Source of the DNA: WTXA01 sp041741995
Lineage (GTDB): Bacteria; Bacillota; TC1
NCBI GenBank assembly: GCA_041741995.1
Contig: JBGSJN010000112.1
Coordinates: 1 to 17,457, forward strand
Length of the DNA: 17,457 bases
Direction: 5' to 3'
Shown here one piece after another: positions 1 to 7,911 of this stretch; the first letter of the stretch is position 1; the number at the start of each line of letters is the position of its first letter. The position numbers and the translations under genes are program-made. A model generated the notes under the pieces. The model ran no database searches. It was given only the letters and a program-made list of their open reading frames with translations, and was not told the DNA's origin.

Positions 1-2
1 AT

Positions 3-37
3 ATCTGCATCCTATTAAATTGGGATGCAGATTTTTT
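3..37 (+). terminator. Rho-independent terminator of an upstream gene
   Basis: A perfect 10-bp inverted repeat (ATCTGCATCC at 3-12, GGATGCAGAT at 23-32) encloses a 10-nt loop and runs into a T-tract at 32-37. It should end transcription from a gene left of the window and insulate the copper operon that starts right after it. Confidence 0.85.
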
Positions 38-43
38 AATATT

Positions 44-72
44 TTGACTTTTGCAATAAATTATCATATAAT
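44..72 (+). promoter_or_regulatory. Sigma-A promoter of csoR-copA
   Basis: TTGACT (44-49) and a perfect TATAAT (67-72) are separated by an optimal 17-bp spacer. The predicted start site is near 79-80, inside the CsoR-like operator. A promoter this close to consensus fits a gene pair that is strongly expressed unless a repressor sits on it. Confidence 0.85.
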
Positions 73-78
73 TAAAAG

Positions 79-93
79 TACCCTAGGGGGGTA
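79..93 (+). promoter_or_regulatory. CsoR-type operator (copper-responsive)
   Basis: TACCC (79-83) and GGGTA (89-93) form inverted half-sites around TAGGGG. This is the G-tract pseudopalindrome known for CsoR operators, such as those before Gram-positive copZA/copA operons. It lies at the predicted transcription start, about 6 bp past the -10 box, so bound repressor would block initiation. Autoregulation by the adjacent csoR product is inferred from position and motif. Confidence 0.75.
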
Positions 94-115
94 TTTAGAC
101 ATAAGGAGAAATAGA

Positions 116-397
116 ATGAACAGAACCACAAATAGAAATGCAGAATTAAAAAAGAAACTAATAAACAGACTTAATAAAATCGAAGGTCAAATAAGAGGCT
201 TGAAAAATATGATAGAAACAGACAGCTACTGCGACGATATACTAACACAAATATCAGCATCAAAAGGAGCACTTAACGGAGTTAGCAAGATTGTACTGGA
301 AAACCATATGAAAAACTGCCTAGTTAGGGATATAAGGGATAAGAATGAAGAAACAATAGATGAACTTCTAATTACAATAGAAAGGATGCTAAAATAA
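116..397 (+). CDS. csoR: Copper-sensing transcriptional repressor CsoR
   Basis: This 93-aa all-helical repressor of the CsoR/RcnR (DUF156) family should bind operator DNA as a tetramer and release it on binding Cu(I). The Cu(I) ligand set is present as Cys39, His64 and Cys68. The spacings of 25 and 4 are the same as in Mycobacterium tuberculosis CsoR (Cys36, His61, Cys65). The N-terminal stretch 15-30 (RLNKIEGQIRGL) is the family signature. I chose ATG 116 because AAGGAG lies at 103-108 with a 7-nt gap. The frame stays open upstream to position 20, but that would read through the promoter and operator. The gene is followed after 1 nt by copA, which supports copper rather than nickel or persulfide sensing. 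Confidence 0.92.
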   Translation: MNRTTNRNAELKKKLINRLNKIEGQIRGLKNMIETDSYCDDILTQISASKGALNGVSKIVLENHMKNCLVRDIRDKNEETIDELLITIERMLK

Positions 398-398
398 A

Positions 399-2867
399 AT
401 GATTATTAAAAAAACATACAATGTAGAAGGAATGAACTGCGCATCATGTGCAAGAAACATAGAAAAAGAACTAGAAGGACTAGATGGAGTCAACAAAGGC
501 TTGGTTAACCTTGCAAACGAAAAATTAGTATTAGAATTCGACGATAAATTAGTGCTAGAAGAGAAGATCATAGAAATAATTGCTGGAATAGGATTTAAGA
601 TACAAGAAGAATCCACAATCTTAAAACTAAAAATAGAAGGAATGCACTGTGCCTCCTGTTCAGCTAATATAGAAAAAACTCTTAAAGGCAAAGATGGAAT
701 ATTAGAATGTGTGGTTAATTTGACAACTGAAACAGCCAAAGTTGTATATAACAGTAAAGTCATTAAAGCCAGTGAGATCATCAAGATAATAGAATCTATA
801 GGCTTCAAGGCTATTGTGACCGACAAAGGAAGCAACTTCGACAAGAAAGAAAAAGAATTGAAGAAACAAGGCATACAACTTGGAATTCTTATTGCTTGTA
901 TGTTACCGCTTCTATACATAGCAATGGCACCAATGATAACCTGGCTGAATCTACCAATGCCATATATTATTGATCATATGCATAATCTAGTAAATAACGC
1001 ACTAGTACAGTTGGTGCTTCTGATACCTATAGTAGTAATTGCCAGGAAGATGTTTATATTAGGGTTTAAATTGTTATTTAAAGGCAAGCCTAATATGGAT
1101 TCACTTATTGCTGTGGGAACCTCCAGTGCTATCATTTATAGCCTGTTTAATTTAATTAATATACTAGTTGACCCTATGCATGGAAATATGGAAGGACTAT
1201 ACTTTGAAACTGCAGGTATGATCATAACCTTAATTTTCCTAGGAAAGTATCTAGAAAACAGAGCAAAACTAAAAACCACAAATAATTTAAAAAAACTTTA
1301 TGAAGTTGCTCCAAAAACAGCACTTAAAGTTGTTGACGGTGTTGAAATAGAAGTATTTATAGAAGATATAGAGATTGGGGATGTACTGTTGGTAAAACCA
1401 GGTTCTAAAGTACCAATTGATGGCAGAGTAGTAAAAGGAGATACCTACATTGATGAATCAATGCTCACTGGTGAGAGTATGCCGGTTAAAAAAGAAATCG
1501 ATGGAGAAGTTTTTGGCGGCACACAAAACAAAGAAGGTTCCTTGGAAATCATTGTAACTAAAGATAGTGAAAATACTGCTATTGCCAATATTATAAGGTT
1601 CATTGAAGATGCCCAAAACACTAAGGCGCCTATAGCCAAGTTGGCTGACATTGTTGCTGGATATTTTGTGCCAGTTGTAATTGGGATTGCTACAACAGCC
1701 ATGATTCTATGGCTAATATTTACTGGAGATTTCCAGTTCGCTCTAAGAATATTCATAGCAGTTTTAGTTATAGCCTGTCCATGTGCACTAGGACTTGCAA
1801 CTCCTACAGCCATAATGGTGGCAACCGGTAAAGGTGCAGAATTTGGTATTTTAATAAAAGGTGGGGAAGCTCTAGAAGCTGCACATAAGATAACAGGTAT
1901 AGTTTTTGACAAGACAGGCACTCTGACTAAAGGTAAACCAATAGTAACTGATATAGTCGTTGATAATGGAGTTGGTGATAGTAGTGCTGGATTATTAGCG
2001 CTACAACTTGCAGCAAGTCTTGAGAAAGCATCGGAACATCCATTGAAGGACGCTTTTATTAATAGATTGGATGAGGATGGACTAGAACTACTGGAGTATG
2101 AAGAATTCAATTCTATACCAGGACACGGAATACAGGGGAAAGTCGACGGTAAAGATATAAGTGTTGGAAATAAACTTTTAATAATCAGCAAAAATATAAA
2201 AATGAAAAACTGGGAAGAGAAGGCAGACCTTTTAAGCCAAGAAGGGAAGACGGCAGTCTATGTAGCAATTGATGGCACCATAGAAGCTGTAGTCGGAATA
2301 GCAGACACATTAAAAGACGAAAGCAAGGAAGTAGTTGAAAGAATCAAGGAGCTAGGTATCAAGACTTTCATGATAACCGGAGACAATCAGAAAACCGCTG
2401 CAGTTATCGGGGCTAAAGTTGGTGTCGAAAAAATATATGCGGGAGTACTACCTACAGGCAAAGCTCAAATAATTAAGGATATTCAAGCTGAGGGTTTTAT
2501 TGTAGCTATGGTAGGAGACGGCATCAATGATGCACCGGCCCTTGTACAAAGCGATGTTGGCATAGCTGTGGGCAATGGTACTGATATAGCCATGGACTCT
2601 GCGGATATAGTCTTAGTTAAGGATAATCTTCATGATATAATAAATGCCTTTAATTTAAGCAAAAAGACCATGATTAATATTAAGCAGAACCTTTTCTGGG
2701 CTTTTATCTACAATATCATTGGGATACCACTAGCAGCAGGGGTAATATATATCTTCGGAGGACCTCTATTGAATCCGATATTTGCAGCCATGGCAATGAG
2801 TCTAAGCTCAGTATCAGTAGTTACTAATGCCTTAAGGTTGAGAAGCTTCAAAATACAGCATATGTAG
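399..2867 (+). CDS. copA: Copper-exporting P1B-type ATPase CopA
   Basis: This 822-aa membrane pump expels Cu(I) using ATP. Two N-terminal heavy-metal-associated domains each carry a metal-binding CxxC: GMNCASC (Cys14/Cys17) and GMHCASC (Cys84/Cys87). The membrane domain follows from about residue 160, with the transport-site CPC motif at 460-462. The actuator TGES motif is present. The phosphorylated aspartate is D504 in DKTGTLT. The SEHPL motif typical of P1B pumps and the GDGINDAP hinge (706-713) follow. Length and domain order are full-length and normal for Gram-positive CopA. The start codon lies 1 nt after the csoR stop with an AAAGGA site inside the csoR end, so translation is probably coupled. 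No copZ chaperone gene follows. Silver is also a likely substrate, while the CPC and HMA motifs argue against a zinc/cadmium pump. Confidence 0.95.
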   Translation: MIIKKTYNVEGMNCASCARNIEKELEGLDGVNKGLVNLANEKLVLEFDDKLVLEEKIIEIIAGIGFKIQEESTILKLKIEGMHCASCSANIEKTLKGKDGILECVVNLTTETAKVVYNSKVIKASEIIKIIESIGFKAIVTDKGSNFDKKEKELKKQGIQLGILIACMLPLLYIAMAPMITWLNLPMPYIIDHMHNLVNNALVQLVLLIPIVVIARKMFILGFKLLFKGKPNMDSLIAVGTSSAIIYSLFNLINILVDPMHGNMEGLYFETAGMIITLIFLGKYLENRAKLKTTNNLKKLYEVAPKTALKVVDGVEIEVFIEDIEIGDVLLVKPGSKVPIDGRVVKGDTYIDESMLTGESMPVKKEIDGEVFGGTQNKEGSLEIIVTKDSENTAIANIIRFIEDAQNTKAPIAKLADIVAGYFVPVVIGIATTAMILWLIFTGDFQFALRIFIAVLVIACPCALGLATPTAIMVATGKGAEFGILIKGGEALEAAHKITGIVFDKTGTLTKGKPIVTDIVVDNGVGDSSAGLLALQLAASLEKASEHPLKDAFINRLDEDGLELLEYEEFNSIPGHGIQGKVDGKDISVGNKLLIISKNIKMKNWEEKADLLSQEGKTAVYVAIDGTIEAVVGIADTLKDESKEVVERIKELGIKTFMITGDNQKTAAVIGAKVGVEKIYAGVLPTGKAQIIKDIQAEGFIVAMVGDGINDAPALVQSDVGIAVGNGTDIAMDSADIVLVKDNLHDIINAFNLSKKTMINIKQNLFWAFIYNIIGIPLAAGVIYIFGGPLLNPIFAAMAMSLSSVSVVTNALRLRSFKIQHM

Positions 2868-2892
2868 GTTATTAGTAATATTAGTTTAGCTA

Positions 2893-2921
2893 TTAAATTT
2901 ATAATTAAAAAATGATATAAT
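2893..2921 (+). promoter_or_regulatory. Extended -10 promoter of the CpXC gene
   Basis: A perfect TATAAT (2916-2921) is preceded by TG at 2913-2914, giving an extended -10 element. The -35 match 17 bp upstream (TTAAAT, 2893-2898) is poor, which extended -10 promoters tolerate. The predicted start is near 2928, leaving a leader of about 27 nt. No convincing GC-rich terminator separates it from copA, so some read-through from the copper operon is possible. Confidence 0.65.
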
Positions 2922-2954
2922 ATAGTATAGTAAAACAATTAGGAGGAAGTAACA

Positions 2955-3608
2955 TTGATTCAACAAGTTATCAAAAAAATAAACTGTCCACATTGTAATG
3001 AAGAAAACGAAGTAATACTATGGGAAAAAGTAAATGTTGATATGAACCCTGACCTTAAAGAAAAGTTGTTTTCAGAAACTATAAATAATATGAAATGTAA
3101 AAGTTGTAACTATATTAGTAGAATAGATATACCTCTCTACTATAATGATACTAAGAGAAAATTCTTTATCTATCTTGTACCAAATTTTCCAATAGATAAA
3201 AAAGAAGAAGATAATCTACTAGCTAATTTAAAAGCAGAAACTCTCAATATATTGGATAATGGTTATGCTAATAGAAAAAGAGCAGTGTTTGAATACTATA
3301 ATCTTCTAGAAAAGATTTTAATTTTTGATGCTGAACTCGATGATAGAGTTGTGGAAGGCTGCAAGATTTTAGCAAGAACACAACTAAAACTAATGGAGGG
3401 TAGAGCTGCCTTTGCTGGAATAGAAAAAGAAGAAATAACTTTCAATTTCTTCGAAAAAGAAGCCAAGGAAGCAACAAAATCATTCTCCGTACCAAAAGCA
3501 ATGTACGATGAAGTTGCAATAATTATTTATGAGAAGGATAAAGATTCTGCAGACGACTTTAGAATTATAGATGTAAAGTATGCAGTTAGAATGTTAATGA
3601 ATAATTGA
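2955..3608 (+). CDS. CpXC domain protein, function unknown
   Basis: This 217-aa protein has an N-terminal CpXC domain, a family named for its conserved Cys-Pro-x-Cys. The motif is CPHC (Cys11/Cys14), and a second pair CKSC (Cys48/Cys51) probably completes a four-cysteine zinc ribbon. The middle and C-terminal parts are rich in charged helices, with no signal peptide or membrane segment, so a cytoplasmic protein is expected. Translation starts at TTG 2955, with AGGAGG at 2941-2946 and an 8-nt gap. It lies between the copper operon and the Phe T-box and has its own promoter. The family has no established role. A metal-binding role is inferred only from the cysteines. Confidence 0.75.
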   Translation: MIQQVIKKINCPHCNEENEVILWEKVNVDMNPDLKEKLFSETINNMKCKSCNYISRIDIPLYYNDTKRKFFIYLVPNFPIDKKEEDNLLANLKAETLNILDNGYANRKRAVFEYYNLLEKILIFDAELDDRVVEGCKILARTQLKLMEGRAAFAGIEKEEITFNFFEKEAKEATKSFSVPKAMYDEVAIIIYEKDKDSADDFRIIDVKYAVRMLMNN

Positions 3609-3633
3609 ATAAGAGAACTATATTTGATAATAT
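3605..3633 (+). promoter_or_regulatory. Possible promoter of the pheST T-box transcript
   Basis: TTGAAT (3605-3610) overlaps the stop codon of the preceding gene and is followed after 17 bp by TAATAT (3628-3633). This would start the leader near 3640, just before T-box Stem I. The -10 is imperfect. GATAAT at 3626-3631 is an alternative with a 15-bp spacer. Confidence 0.45.
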
Positions 3634-3639
3634 AAATCA

Positions 3640-3869
3640 AAGGCCATGAAAAGAACAAGTAACTTGAAAATGGTAATCCAGGGAGGGGAGATCTTGACTG
3701 AAAGTCTTCCTATTAAACAATCAAGAGAAATTCATCTTGGAGCCGCGACCTGAAAATAAAGTAGGGAAGACGTTTTTCGCGTTAAGAAATTTAAGATAAG
3801 CCTAAGGCTTAATTAGGGTGGTACCACGAAATACTTTCGTCCCTTGGGATGAAAGTATTTATTTTTTTT
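3640..3869 (+). promoter_or_regulatory. T-box riboswitch, phenylalanine-specific (specifier UUC)
   Basis: The conserved T-box sequence AGGGTGGTACCACG lies at 3815-3828, directly before a terminator hairpin. Upstream, about 170 nt carry a Stem I layout. It has an AGTAA element near the 5' side (about 3659), purine-rich AGGGAGGGGAG before the apical region, and a 3' specifier strand. In that strand TTC (3731-3733) followed by A precedes TCTTGGAGC, which is where the specifier codon normally sits. UUC pairs with tRNA-Phe and matches the downstream pheS. Uncharged tRNA-Phe should bind through the specifier and the T-box, favouring the antiterminator. The motif and context make the class certain. 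The exact 5' end and specifier are inferred. Confidence 0.93.
3829..3869 (+). terminator. T-box regulated terminator before pheS
   Basis: A 15-bp stem pairs 3829-3843 with 3846-3860 (one G-U pair), followed by eight T residues at 3862-3869. Its 5' arm begins right after the T-box sequence, so an antiterminator that uses the T-box would compete with it. It is the off switch of the leader. Confidence 0.92.
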
Positions 3870-3880
3870 GGAGGTGTAGA

Positions 3881-4972
3881 ATGTTAGAAATGATAAAAAA
3901 GTTTTTTGATGATTTAGAAGCAGACTCATTAGAGGAAAAAAGCAAATTTCTGGAAAATTTACTAAATGATGCTAAAGAAGAAGGCAAAGCTGATATATCT
4001 AAAGCAAATACTGTTGATGATTTGAAAGCAATACAAACAAAATATTTTGGAAAAAAAGGTTTAGTACCTGATTTAATGAAATATATGGGTAAAGTCAGTA
4101 ATAAAGATAAACCATTACTAGGAAAGATTATCCATGAATTCAAAACAGATCTTGAAAACCATTTAAATCAGATAATAAAAGATATAGAGAATGCTGAAAA
4201 ACAAGCAAGACTTGAAGCTGAAAAAATAGATATCACCTTACCTGGTACAAATACAAAAATTGGTCATAAACATCCATTAACACTAGTAGAAGACCAGATA
4301 AAGGAAATATTTACCAATATCGGTTTCACTGTTGTTGAAGGTTATGAAATAGAAGAGGACTACTATAACTTTGAAAGATTGAATATTCCAAAGGATCACC
4401 CAGCTAGAGAGATGCAAGATACCTTCTATCTAAACGAGGATGTGGTTTTAAGGACCCATACATCACCGGTACAAGCAAGAATCATGGACAAACTTTGTCC
4501 TACACTTCCAGTAAAAGTCATTGCCCCAGGCAAAGTATTTAGAAGAGATGATGACGCTACCCATTCACCTATGTTTCATCAAATTGAAGGACTTATTGTG
4601 GATAAAAATATAACTTTTGCAGATTTAAAAGGTACTTTACTTTATCTTGTTAAATCTGTATTTGGAGAAGAACGGAAAATCAGACTACGTCCAAGTTATT
4701 TCCCATTTACAGAACCTAGTGCCGAAGTAGATGTATCATGTGGAAATTGTAACCAGGAAGGTTGTAGAGTATGTGGTTATACTGGCTGGTTAGAAATTCT
4801 TGGCAGTGGAATGGTCCATCCAAAAGTTCTAGAAATGGCAGGTTACAATCCAAACGAGGTTAGTGGCTTTGCTTTTGGACTTGGTATTGAACGTATTGCC
4901 ATGTTGAAATATGGAATAGATGATATGCGACTGTTATTCGACAATGATTTAAGATTCTTGGAACAGTTTTAG
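3881..4972 (+). CDS. pheS: Phenylalanyl-tRNA synthetase alpha subunit
   Basis: This 363-aa catalytic subunit of the alpha2-beta2 PheRS attaches phenylalanine to tRNA-Phe. An N-terminal coiled-coil arm (about 1-90) that contacts tRNA precedes the class II core. Motif 2 reads FRRDDDATHSPMFHQIEG (about 220-237). FPFTEPSAEVDV and GFAFGLGIERIAMLKYGIDD (motif 3) follow. Four cysteines (287, 290, 295, 298; C-x2-C-x4-C-x2-C) sit between the core motifs, as I recall for other Firmicute PheS proteins, and may form a metal knuckle. I chose ATG 3881 because GGAGGTG (3870-3876) lies 4 nt upstream. The same frame is open from 3818, but that would translate the T-box terminator. Expression depends on the T-box upstream. 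pheT follows after 9 nt. Confidence 0.97.
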   Translation: MLEMIKKFFDDLEADSLEEKSKFLENLLNDAKEEGKADISKANTVDDLKAIQTKYFGKKGLVPDLMKYMGKVSNKDKPLLGKIIHEFKTDLENHLNQIIKDIENAEKQARLEAEKIDITLPGTNTKIGHKHPLTLVEDQIKEIFTNIGFTVVEGYEIEEDYYNFERLNIPKDHPAREMQDTFYLNEDVVLRTHTSPVQARIMDKLCPTLPVKVIAPGKVFRRDDDATHSPMFHQIEGLIVDKNITFADLKGTLLYLVKSVFGEERKIRLRPSYFPFTEPSAEVDVSCGNCNQEGCRVCGYTGWLEILGSGMVHPKVLEMAGYNPNEVSGFAFGLGIERIAMLKYGIDDMRLLFDNDLRFLEQF

Positions 4973-4981
4973 GAGGATGAG

Positions 4982-7378
4982 ATGAAAGTTACTTTAAAAT
5001 GGTTGGAATACTACTTCAAGGAAAAACTTGATGGAAAAGAAATTGAAAATATATTGACTAAATTAGGATTAGAGGTTGAAAATAGAGAAAAACTTGACCA
5101 ATCCTTTTCAAAAGTAGTTGTAGGTAAAATAATTAGTCTGGAAAAACATCCAGATGCAGATAAATTACAAGTTTGTATGATTGATGTTGGTCATAATGCA
5201 CCTTTGCAAATTGTCACTGGAGCTCAAAATGTCTATGTAGGCATGTTTGTTCCTGTAGCCTTAGTAGGTGCAACAGTAGTAGGTGGAGACATCAAAGAGT
5301 CTGAATTAAGAGGTGTTCCTTCATATGGAATGCTATGTTCAGGAGCAGAACTTGGAATAGACAACAGTTTGTTGTCAGAAAAAGATAGGGAAGGAATTCT
5401 ACCACTTACTGAAGGTCTTGAATTAGGTATGGAGGTAAGTAAAGCCTTTTCCATGGATGATGAAGTCCTAGAATTAGGTCTTACTCCTAACCGGGCAGAC
5501 TGTTATGGAATTTATAATGTAGCCAAGGAAATAGTCTTAAAAAAAGACTATAAATTAATGGAGCTTGAATACCATGAAGGTAATATTGGACATGATGGTT
5601 TTACTGTTGAGATTAAAAATCCTGAACTCTGCCATAGATACATAGCCAGGATTGTCAGAAATGTAAAAATAGAGCCATCACCATTATGGTTTGCAAATTT
5701 ACTAAGAAATGTTGGAGTTAGACCTATCAATAATATTGTTGATATAACAAATTATGTTATGTTTGAACTTGGCCACCCAATGCATTCCTTTGATTATGAC
5801 AAACTGGAAGGCAATAAAATAGTAGTTGAACAAGCAGTTGATGGTGAAAAATTTAAAACTTTAGATGAACAAGATAGAAAATTAGATTCTGATATGCTGT
5901 TAATAAAAGATGGTGTAAAGGCCGTAGCAATTGCAGGAGTAATGGGAGGTTTCAACTCGGAAGTTGATAAAAAGACCAAAAATATCCTGTTTGAAGCAGC
6001 ACATTTCAATAGCGCCAGCATCAGAAGAACCAGTAGAAAACTAGGACTACGTTCTGAAGCCTCAGGAAGATTTGAACGTGGATTGTCTTCAGACAATGTA
6101 CTTAAAGCTATGAACAGAGCAATGTATCTAGTTAAATTATTAGGTGCTGGTGAGATTGATGAAATATATTATGATTCTTACCCAGTTAAACAATTAATAC
6201 CAACGATTGAATCAACTATTGGAAGAGTAAATTCTATATTAGGTATGAATATTGGAAGAGATGAAATTATTAGTATCTATAAAAAGTTAAATTTTGAGGT
6301 AGAAATAGCTTCAGATGGTGATACCTTATTAGTAACACCTGAAGCCCATAGAATAGACGTGCAGTCAGAAATAGACTTAGTGGAAGAAGTTGTCAGGATA
6401 TATGGCTATGAGAATATACCAGCTACCTTGCCAGTTACCACAACTAATACACTAAAAGTTGACTATAATATTAAATTAGTAGCTCAAATTAAATCATATC
6501 TAGCAAGTAATGGGCTAAATGAAATAATCAGCTATAGCTTTATAGATAAAGAAAGTTATAAGAAATGTGGCTTTAATTTTACTGGAGATGTTAGATTAAA
6601 GGTGATGAATCCCTTAAGTGAAAACCAATCTTATATGAGAGAAAAACTCTTGCCAGGTATTATTGAAATAGCTAGTAGGAATTACAAGAGACAAAGACGA
6701 AATATTAATATATTTGAAGTTGGAAGAGTTTACTCAGGTACAGATGATAGTCTTCCAATTGAAAACCTTCAATTAGGTGTATTTATATTAGAAAATGAAC
6801 TTAAAGAATGGTATAGTAAAACTAAAAATGATTTCTACACCTTAAAAGGTATCTTAGAAAATCTTGTGGCAGTAATATCGAATAAAACCTTAACCTTTGA
6901 AAAACTAAAAAATACGAGCACCTTACATCCAGGTAGATCAGCAGTAATACTAGCTGATAATGAACCTATTGGTAGTATTGGAGAAATTCATCCAGAAGTG
7001 CTAGCCGATTATGACATCAAGGAAAAAGCTTATTACTTAGAAATTGATCTAAGAGCATTCGCTGAACCAATGATTAAACAATACACAAGCTTACCTAAAT
7101 ATCCTACGATTGAAAGAGATATGGCAGTAATATTACCAAAAGATATGGAATATGGAAAGATTTATGAAGTAATTAAAGAAGCTTCAAACAACATGGTGGT
7201 TGGTTTTAGAATCTTTGATATTTTCGAAGGTAAACAAATTGGAAATAATGCCAAAAGTATAGCTTTATCTCTAACTTATCAAAATCCTGATAAAACAATG
7301 ACTGATGAAGAAGTTACTCTAATACACAATAGCATTGTTGACCAATTAGTGGACAAGCTAGGAGCGAGATTAAGATAA
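4982..7378 (+). CDS. pheT: Phenylalanyl-tRNA synthetase beta subunit
   Basis: This 798-aa structural and tRNA-binding subunit of PheRS also carries the editing site for mischarged tyrosine. In order, the protein shows an EMAP-like tRNA-binding domain (about 40-150), the B3/B4 editing domain (about 210-390, with SRKLGLRSEASGRFERG near its end), the B5 DNA-binding-like domain (about 400-475), a catalytic-like core and a C-terminal ferredoxin-fold anticodon-binding domain (about 700-798, starting LPKYPTIERDMAV). The length is normal. AGGAGG at 4971-4976 overlaps the pheS stop codon, so the two subunits are co-translated. A competing ATG at 4977 is out of frame. The stop codon overlaps the start of zapA by one base. 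Confidence 0.97.
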   Translation: MKVTLKWLEYYFKEKLDGKEIENILTKLGLEVENREKLDQSFSKVVVGKIISLEKHPDADKLQVCMIDVGHNAPLQIVTGAQNVYVGMFVPVALVGATVVGGDIKESELRGVPSYGMLCSGAELGIDNSLLSEKDREGILPLTEGLELGMEVSKAFSMDDEVLELGLTPNRADCYGIYNVAKEIVLKKDYKLMELEYHEGNIGHDGFTVEIKNPELCHRYIARIVRNVKIEPSPLWFANLLRNVGVRPINNIVDITNYVMFELGHPMHSFDYDKLEGNKIVVEQAVDGEKFKTLDEQDRKLDSDMLLIKDGVKAVAIAGVMGGFNSEVDKKTKNILFEAAHFNSASIRRTSRKLGLRSEASGRFERGLSSDNVLKAMNRAMYLVKLLGAGEIDEIYYDSYPVKQLIPTIESTIGRVNSILGMNIGRDEIISIYKKLNFEVEIASDGDTLLVTPEAHRIDVQSEIDLVEEVVRIYGYENIPATLPVTTTNTLKVDYNIKLVAQIKSYLASNGLNEIISYSFIDKESYKKCGFNFTGDVRLKVMNPLSENQSYMREKLLPGIIEIASRNYKRQRRNINIFEVGRVYSGTDDSLPIENLQLGVFILENELKEWYSKTKNDFYTLKGILENLVAVISNKTLTFEKLKNTSTLHPGRSAVILADNEPIGSIGEIHPEVLADYDIKEKAYYLEIDLRAFAEPMIKQYTSLPKYPTIERDMAVILPKDMEYGKIYEVIKEASNNMVVGFRIFDIFEGKQIGNNAKSIALSLTYQNPDKTMTDEEVTLIHNSIVDQLVDKLGARLR

Positions 7379-7650
7379 TGGGAAAAGATTTAAAAAATGT
7401 TGAACTTATAATTTTCGACAGAAAATATCTTTTAAGAACAACTGAAGATGACTCATATTTGAAAAAACTAGCTGAAGATTTGAATAAAAGAATCGAAGGA
7501 AGCGGAAGTATAGATGGTAAGCATTCTGATATTCAAGTATTATCTTTAGTAGCTTTACAAATACTAGATGAAAAAAATAAAATTGAAAAAGAATACAATC
7601 AACTTAAAAACTTAGCCAAGATGATGGAACTTGGCAGTAACAAAGTATAG
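7378..7650 (+). CDS. zapA: Cell division protein ZapA
   Basis: This 90-aa cytoplasmic protein should bind FtsZ and bundle its protofilaments at the division ring. The N-terminal globular part (about 5-60) has the ZapA pattern, including the conserved opening strand VELIIFDRKYLLRT and the DIQVLSLVALQILDE region. A C-terminal charged coiled coil (about 60-85) serves dimerisation. The start ATG shares its A with the pheT stop codon (TAATG), a sign of translational coupling and of one transcript with pheST. A zapA gene close downstream of pheT is a common Firmicute arrangement. Confidence 0.88.
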   Translation: MGKDLKNVELIIFDRKYLLRTTEDDSYLKKLAEDLNKRIEGSGSIDGKHSDIQVLSLVALQILDEKNKIEKEYNQLKNLAKMMELGSNKV

Positions 7651-7658
7651 GAGGTTTC

Positions 7659-7910
7659 ATGCTAGTACTATTTTTTACTCTTATATTACTTATTATGATG
7701 ATAGTCCTTAGTCAATTAAATCCAGGAGTCATAACCGTAAATTTATTTGGTTTATTAATTAAAAATATTCCAATAAGTTTTTTTATGTTACTTTTCATAA
7801 TAATTGGTATATTATGGACTATAAGCATTTTTGGAATAAAATACTTCAGGTTAAAAAAACAGCATAAGGATTTGATAGATTCCTTATGCAAAAAAGGAAC
7901 GGAAGATTAA
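7659..7910 (+). CDS. Small LapA-domain (DUF1049-like) membrane protein
   Basis: This 83-aa protein has two predicted membrane helices (about 2-19 and 40-62) linked by a short loop with NPGVITVNLFG. A basic cytoplasmic tail of about 20 residues follows (YFRLKKQHKDL). This layout matches the lipopolysaccharide assembly protein A (LapA) domain family. In Gram-positive bacteria that family has no LPS role and no settled function. TAGGAGG at 7648-7654 gives a 4-nt gap to ATG 7659. It is 8 nt after zapA and 1 nt before recD2, so it is part of the same operon. The family call is from pattern only. Confidence 0.65.
   Translation: MLVLFFTLILLIMMIVLSQLNPGVITVNLFGLLIKNIPISFFMLLFIIIGILWTISIFGIKYFRLKKQHKDLIDSLCKKGTED
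7862..7889. repeat. Perfect 9-bp inverted repeat at the end of the LapA-like gene
   Basis: GCATAAGGA (7862-7870) and TCCTTATGC (7881-7889) can pair around a 10-nt loop. The repeat is inside the last codons of the LapA-like gene, about 23 nt before the recD2 start. On the minus strand the hairpin would be followed by TGTTTTTTTAA (complement of 7851-7861), so it resembles a terminator for antisense transcripts. On the plus strand it is followed by A residues and is not a terminator. Function, if any, is unknown. Confidence 0.5.
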
Positions 7911-7911
7911 A

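Noticed and set aside
389..919. Minus-strand open frame of 176 codons over the start of copA
   Set aside because: It is antisense to the two metal-binding domains, its Ser/Leu/Ile-rich translation looks like a shadow frame, and no promoter or ribosome binding site supports it.
1445..2191. Open reading frame of 248 codons on the minus strand inside copA
   Set aside because: It is fully antisense to the conserved ATPase core, has no ribosome binding site or recognisable domain, and its composition is that expected from a reversed coding frame.
3818..3880. Upstream extension of pheS to GTG 3818
   Set aside because: This stretch is the T-box sequence and terminator hairpin, and the strong GGAGGTG site lies just before ATG 3881.
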